DNA of 6,160 bases from JANNPJ01 sp031400005 (GTDB lineage: Bacteria; Actinomycetota; Actinomycetes; Actinomycetales; Kineosporiaceae), in NCBI GenBank assembly GCA_031400005.1, contig JANNPJ010000335.1, forward strand, positions 1 to 6,160. Reading direction: 5' to 3'. Made by a program: the position numbers and the translations under genes. Of this stretch, positions 5,368 to 6,160 are shown in pieces; positions within the stretch are counted from its first letter, which is position 1; each line of letters starts with the position of its first letter. The notes below the pieces were generated by a model, which searched no databases, was not told where the DNA came from, and saw only the letters and a program-made list of their open reading frames with translations.

Positions 5368-5781
5368 GTGACTACGGCACGGGAGATCATGACGAACGAC
5401 ACGCAGTGTGTCGGAGAGAACCAAACCCTCGCGGACGCGGCCCGCCTGATGCGCGAACTGAACGTGGGCGCTCTGCCGATCTGCGGCGAGGACAACCGGC
5501 TCAAGGGGATGGTAACCGACCGCGACATCGTCGTGAAATGCGTTGCTTCAGGGGATGATCCACGGCAGGTCAAGGCCAGCGCCCTCGCCACCGGAAAGCC
5601 GGTGACGGTTGGTGCGGATGATGAAATCGAAGTCGCCTTGCGCACGATGTCCGACCACCAGGTTCGCCGGCTTCCCGTGATCGACGGTCATGACTTGGTC
5701 GGAATCATTAGCCAGGCAGATATTGCCCGAAACTTGCCGGACGAGAAGATCGGTGACTTGGTGGAGGCCATTTCCTACTGA
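5368..5781 (+). CDS. hrp1: Two-CBS-domain protein, Hrp1 (hypoxic response protein 1) homologue
   Basis: A 137-aa soluble protein made of two CBS domains (about 8-62 and 73-128). It closely resembles M. tuberculosis Hrp1 (Rv2626c), a DosR-regulon protein abundant in hypoxia whose exact function is unknown. Shared elements recalled from that sequence are MTTAR-IM at the start, the segment around GALPICG (34-40), MVTDRDIVVK (48-57), HQVRRLPVI (97-105), LVGIISQADIARNLP (110-124) and a C-terminal LVEAIS. Cys14 and Cys39 sit at the same positions as cysteines of the mycobacterial protein; Cys58 is extra. Translation starts at GTG with AAGGGAGA (5355-5362) 5 nt upstream. CBS pairs often bind adenine nucleotides, though binding cannot be inferred here. 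It is a single gene followed by a hairpin. Alternative: a generic CBS protein, but the end-to-end resemblance favours Hrp1. Confidence 0.93.
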   Translation: MTTAREIMTNDTQCVGENQTLADAARLMRELNVGALPICGEDNRLKGMVTDRDIVVKCVASGDDPRQVKASALATGKPVTVGADDEIEVALRTMSDHQVRRLPVIDGHDLVGIISQADIARNLPDEKIGDLVEAISY

Positions 5782-5819
5782 GAACTCGCGAATTTAGCGA
5801 AGTACGGCTATGACACTGA

Positions 5820-5852
5820 CGTCCCGTCATCGCGCACCACGGTGATGGGACG
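5820..5852 (+). terminator. Hairpin downstream of hrp1
   Basis: A 13-bp stem joins 5820-5832 to 5840-5852 (left arm beginning CGTCCC, right arm ending GGGACG) with two G.U pairs and a 7-nt loop. It lies 38 nt after the hrp1 stop. There is no T-tract. It is probably a terminator; because the arms contain GGGAC it could alternatively be an operator for the next gene. A 10-bp palindrome GGCTCGAGCC follows at 5856-5865. Confidence 0.45.
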
Positions 5853-5933
5853 ACAGGCTCGAGCCATCCCGATAGGTTGAGTTCCTGCTTCGAGCAGCTG
5901 GGGGCAGAAGGAAAAGATCACGCTAGGGACGCG

Positions 5934-6160
5934 ATGAAAACAGTGAATGCCGGGGCATCGCTGGCAGCTGGACTCGCGATGACCAATCTGGGCATCGGTG
6001 ACCTGTGGCTGCGGTACTTCGCGCTAGGTGGTGCTTATCCGCGGCAGAAACTCCAGGCCTATCTCGACGGCGTGGGTGGTTGGAGCGCCCACGAACATGA
6101 CGTTGCCGCGCATGCCCTGAACGAGTATTTCGTCGATTGTGGCATGGATCATCCGGTGTC
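5934..6160 (+). CDS. Uncharacterised protein, cut by the window end
   Basis: An open frame of 75 codons without a stop runs off the right edge, so only the N-terminus is seen. ATG 5934 has AGGGA (5925-5929) 4 nt upstream; ATG 5979 (residue 16) is an alternative start, giving MTNLGIGDLWLRYFALGG. The visible part is probably soluble and helical, with DLWLRYFALGG (23-33), LQAYLDGVGGW (40-50), HEHDVAAHALNEYF (53-66) and DHPV near the cut. The style suggests a small conserved actinobacterial protein, but I cannot name a family. The frame, the codon use and the ordered conserved-looking motifs make it a real gene rather than a chance frame. It lies 152 bp after hrp1 with a hairpin between, so it is probably transcribed separately. 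Confidence 0.7.
   Translation, partial: MKTVNAGASLAAGLAMTNLGIGDLWLRYFALGGAYPRQKLQAYLDGVGGWSAHEHDVAAHALNEYFVDCGMDHPV

Noticed and set aside
5211..5645. 144-codon minus-strand frame over hrp1
   Set aside because: It is the mirror of the hrp1 coding sequence; the product is Ser/Arg/Pro rich without motifs.

Overview
The window reads as chromosomal DNA of a high-GC Gram-positive bacterium (Actinomycetota). The signs are GC-rich third codon positions, GTG starts, a homologue of the mycobacterial latency protein Hrp1, an NhaA of actinobacterial length and a GT-C/GT87-like mannosyltransferase of the lipoglycan-building type. The genus cannot be fixed from the sequence. No tRNA, rRNA, CRISPR array, intact insertion sequence or phage gene is visible.

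Layout, left to right. (1) Positions 1-159 hold no gene but contain a long imperfect inverted repeat (19-88) and a GC-rich hairpin (100-130) downstream of the first gene. (2) Positions 160-1353 form a divergent pair: an F420-dependent NADP oxidoreductase-like Rossmann protein on the minus strand and a MarR-family regulator on the plus strand. They share a 90-bp AT-rich intergenic region with two similar palindromes, the expected layout for a MarR regulator controlling itself and its neighbour. (3) A stem-loop closes marR. It is followed by a polytopic GT-C glycosyltransferase (1435-2967, +), convergent with nhaA (3004-4317, -), a Na+/H+ antiporter with all key ion-binding residues and an unusual acidic C-terminal tail. 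(4) A 231-bp divergent region with a strong hairpin in the nhaA leader precedes a small SnoaL/NTF2-like protein (4549-4908, +). (5) About 460 bp without a convincing gene (4909-5367) is rich in inverted and direct repeats and looks like degraded sequence. (6) A two-CBS-domain protein very like Mycobacterium tuberculosis Hrp1 (5368-5781, +) follows, then a hairpin and a gene that runs off the right edge (5934-6160, +).

Functionally the genes suggest stress and redox adaptation (MarR plus reductase, NhaA, Hrp1), with one cell-envelope glycosyltransferase. There is no evidence that they form one system: spacing and hairpins suggest mostly single-gene transcription units. I did not find a convincing new multi-gene system. 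The most useful leads are the operator pair between the reductase and marR, the DxDxNGxxD tail of NhaA, and the repeat structures in the gene-free stretches.
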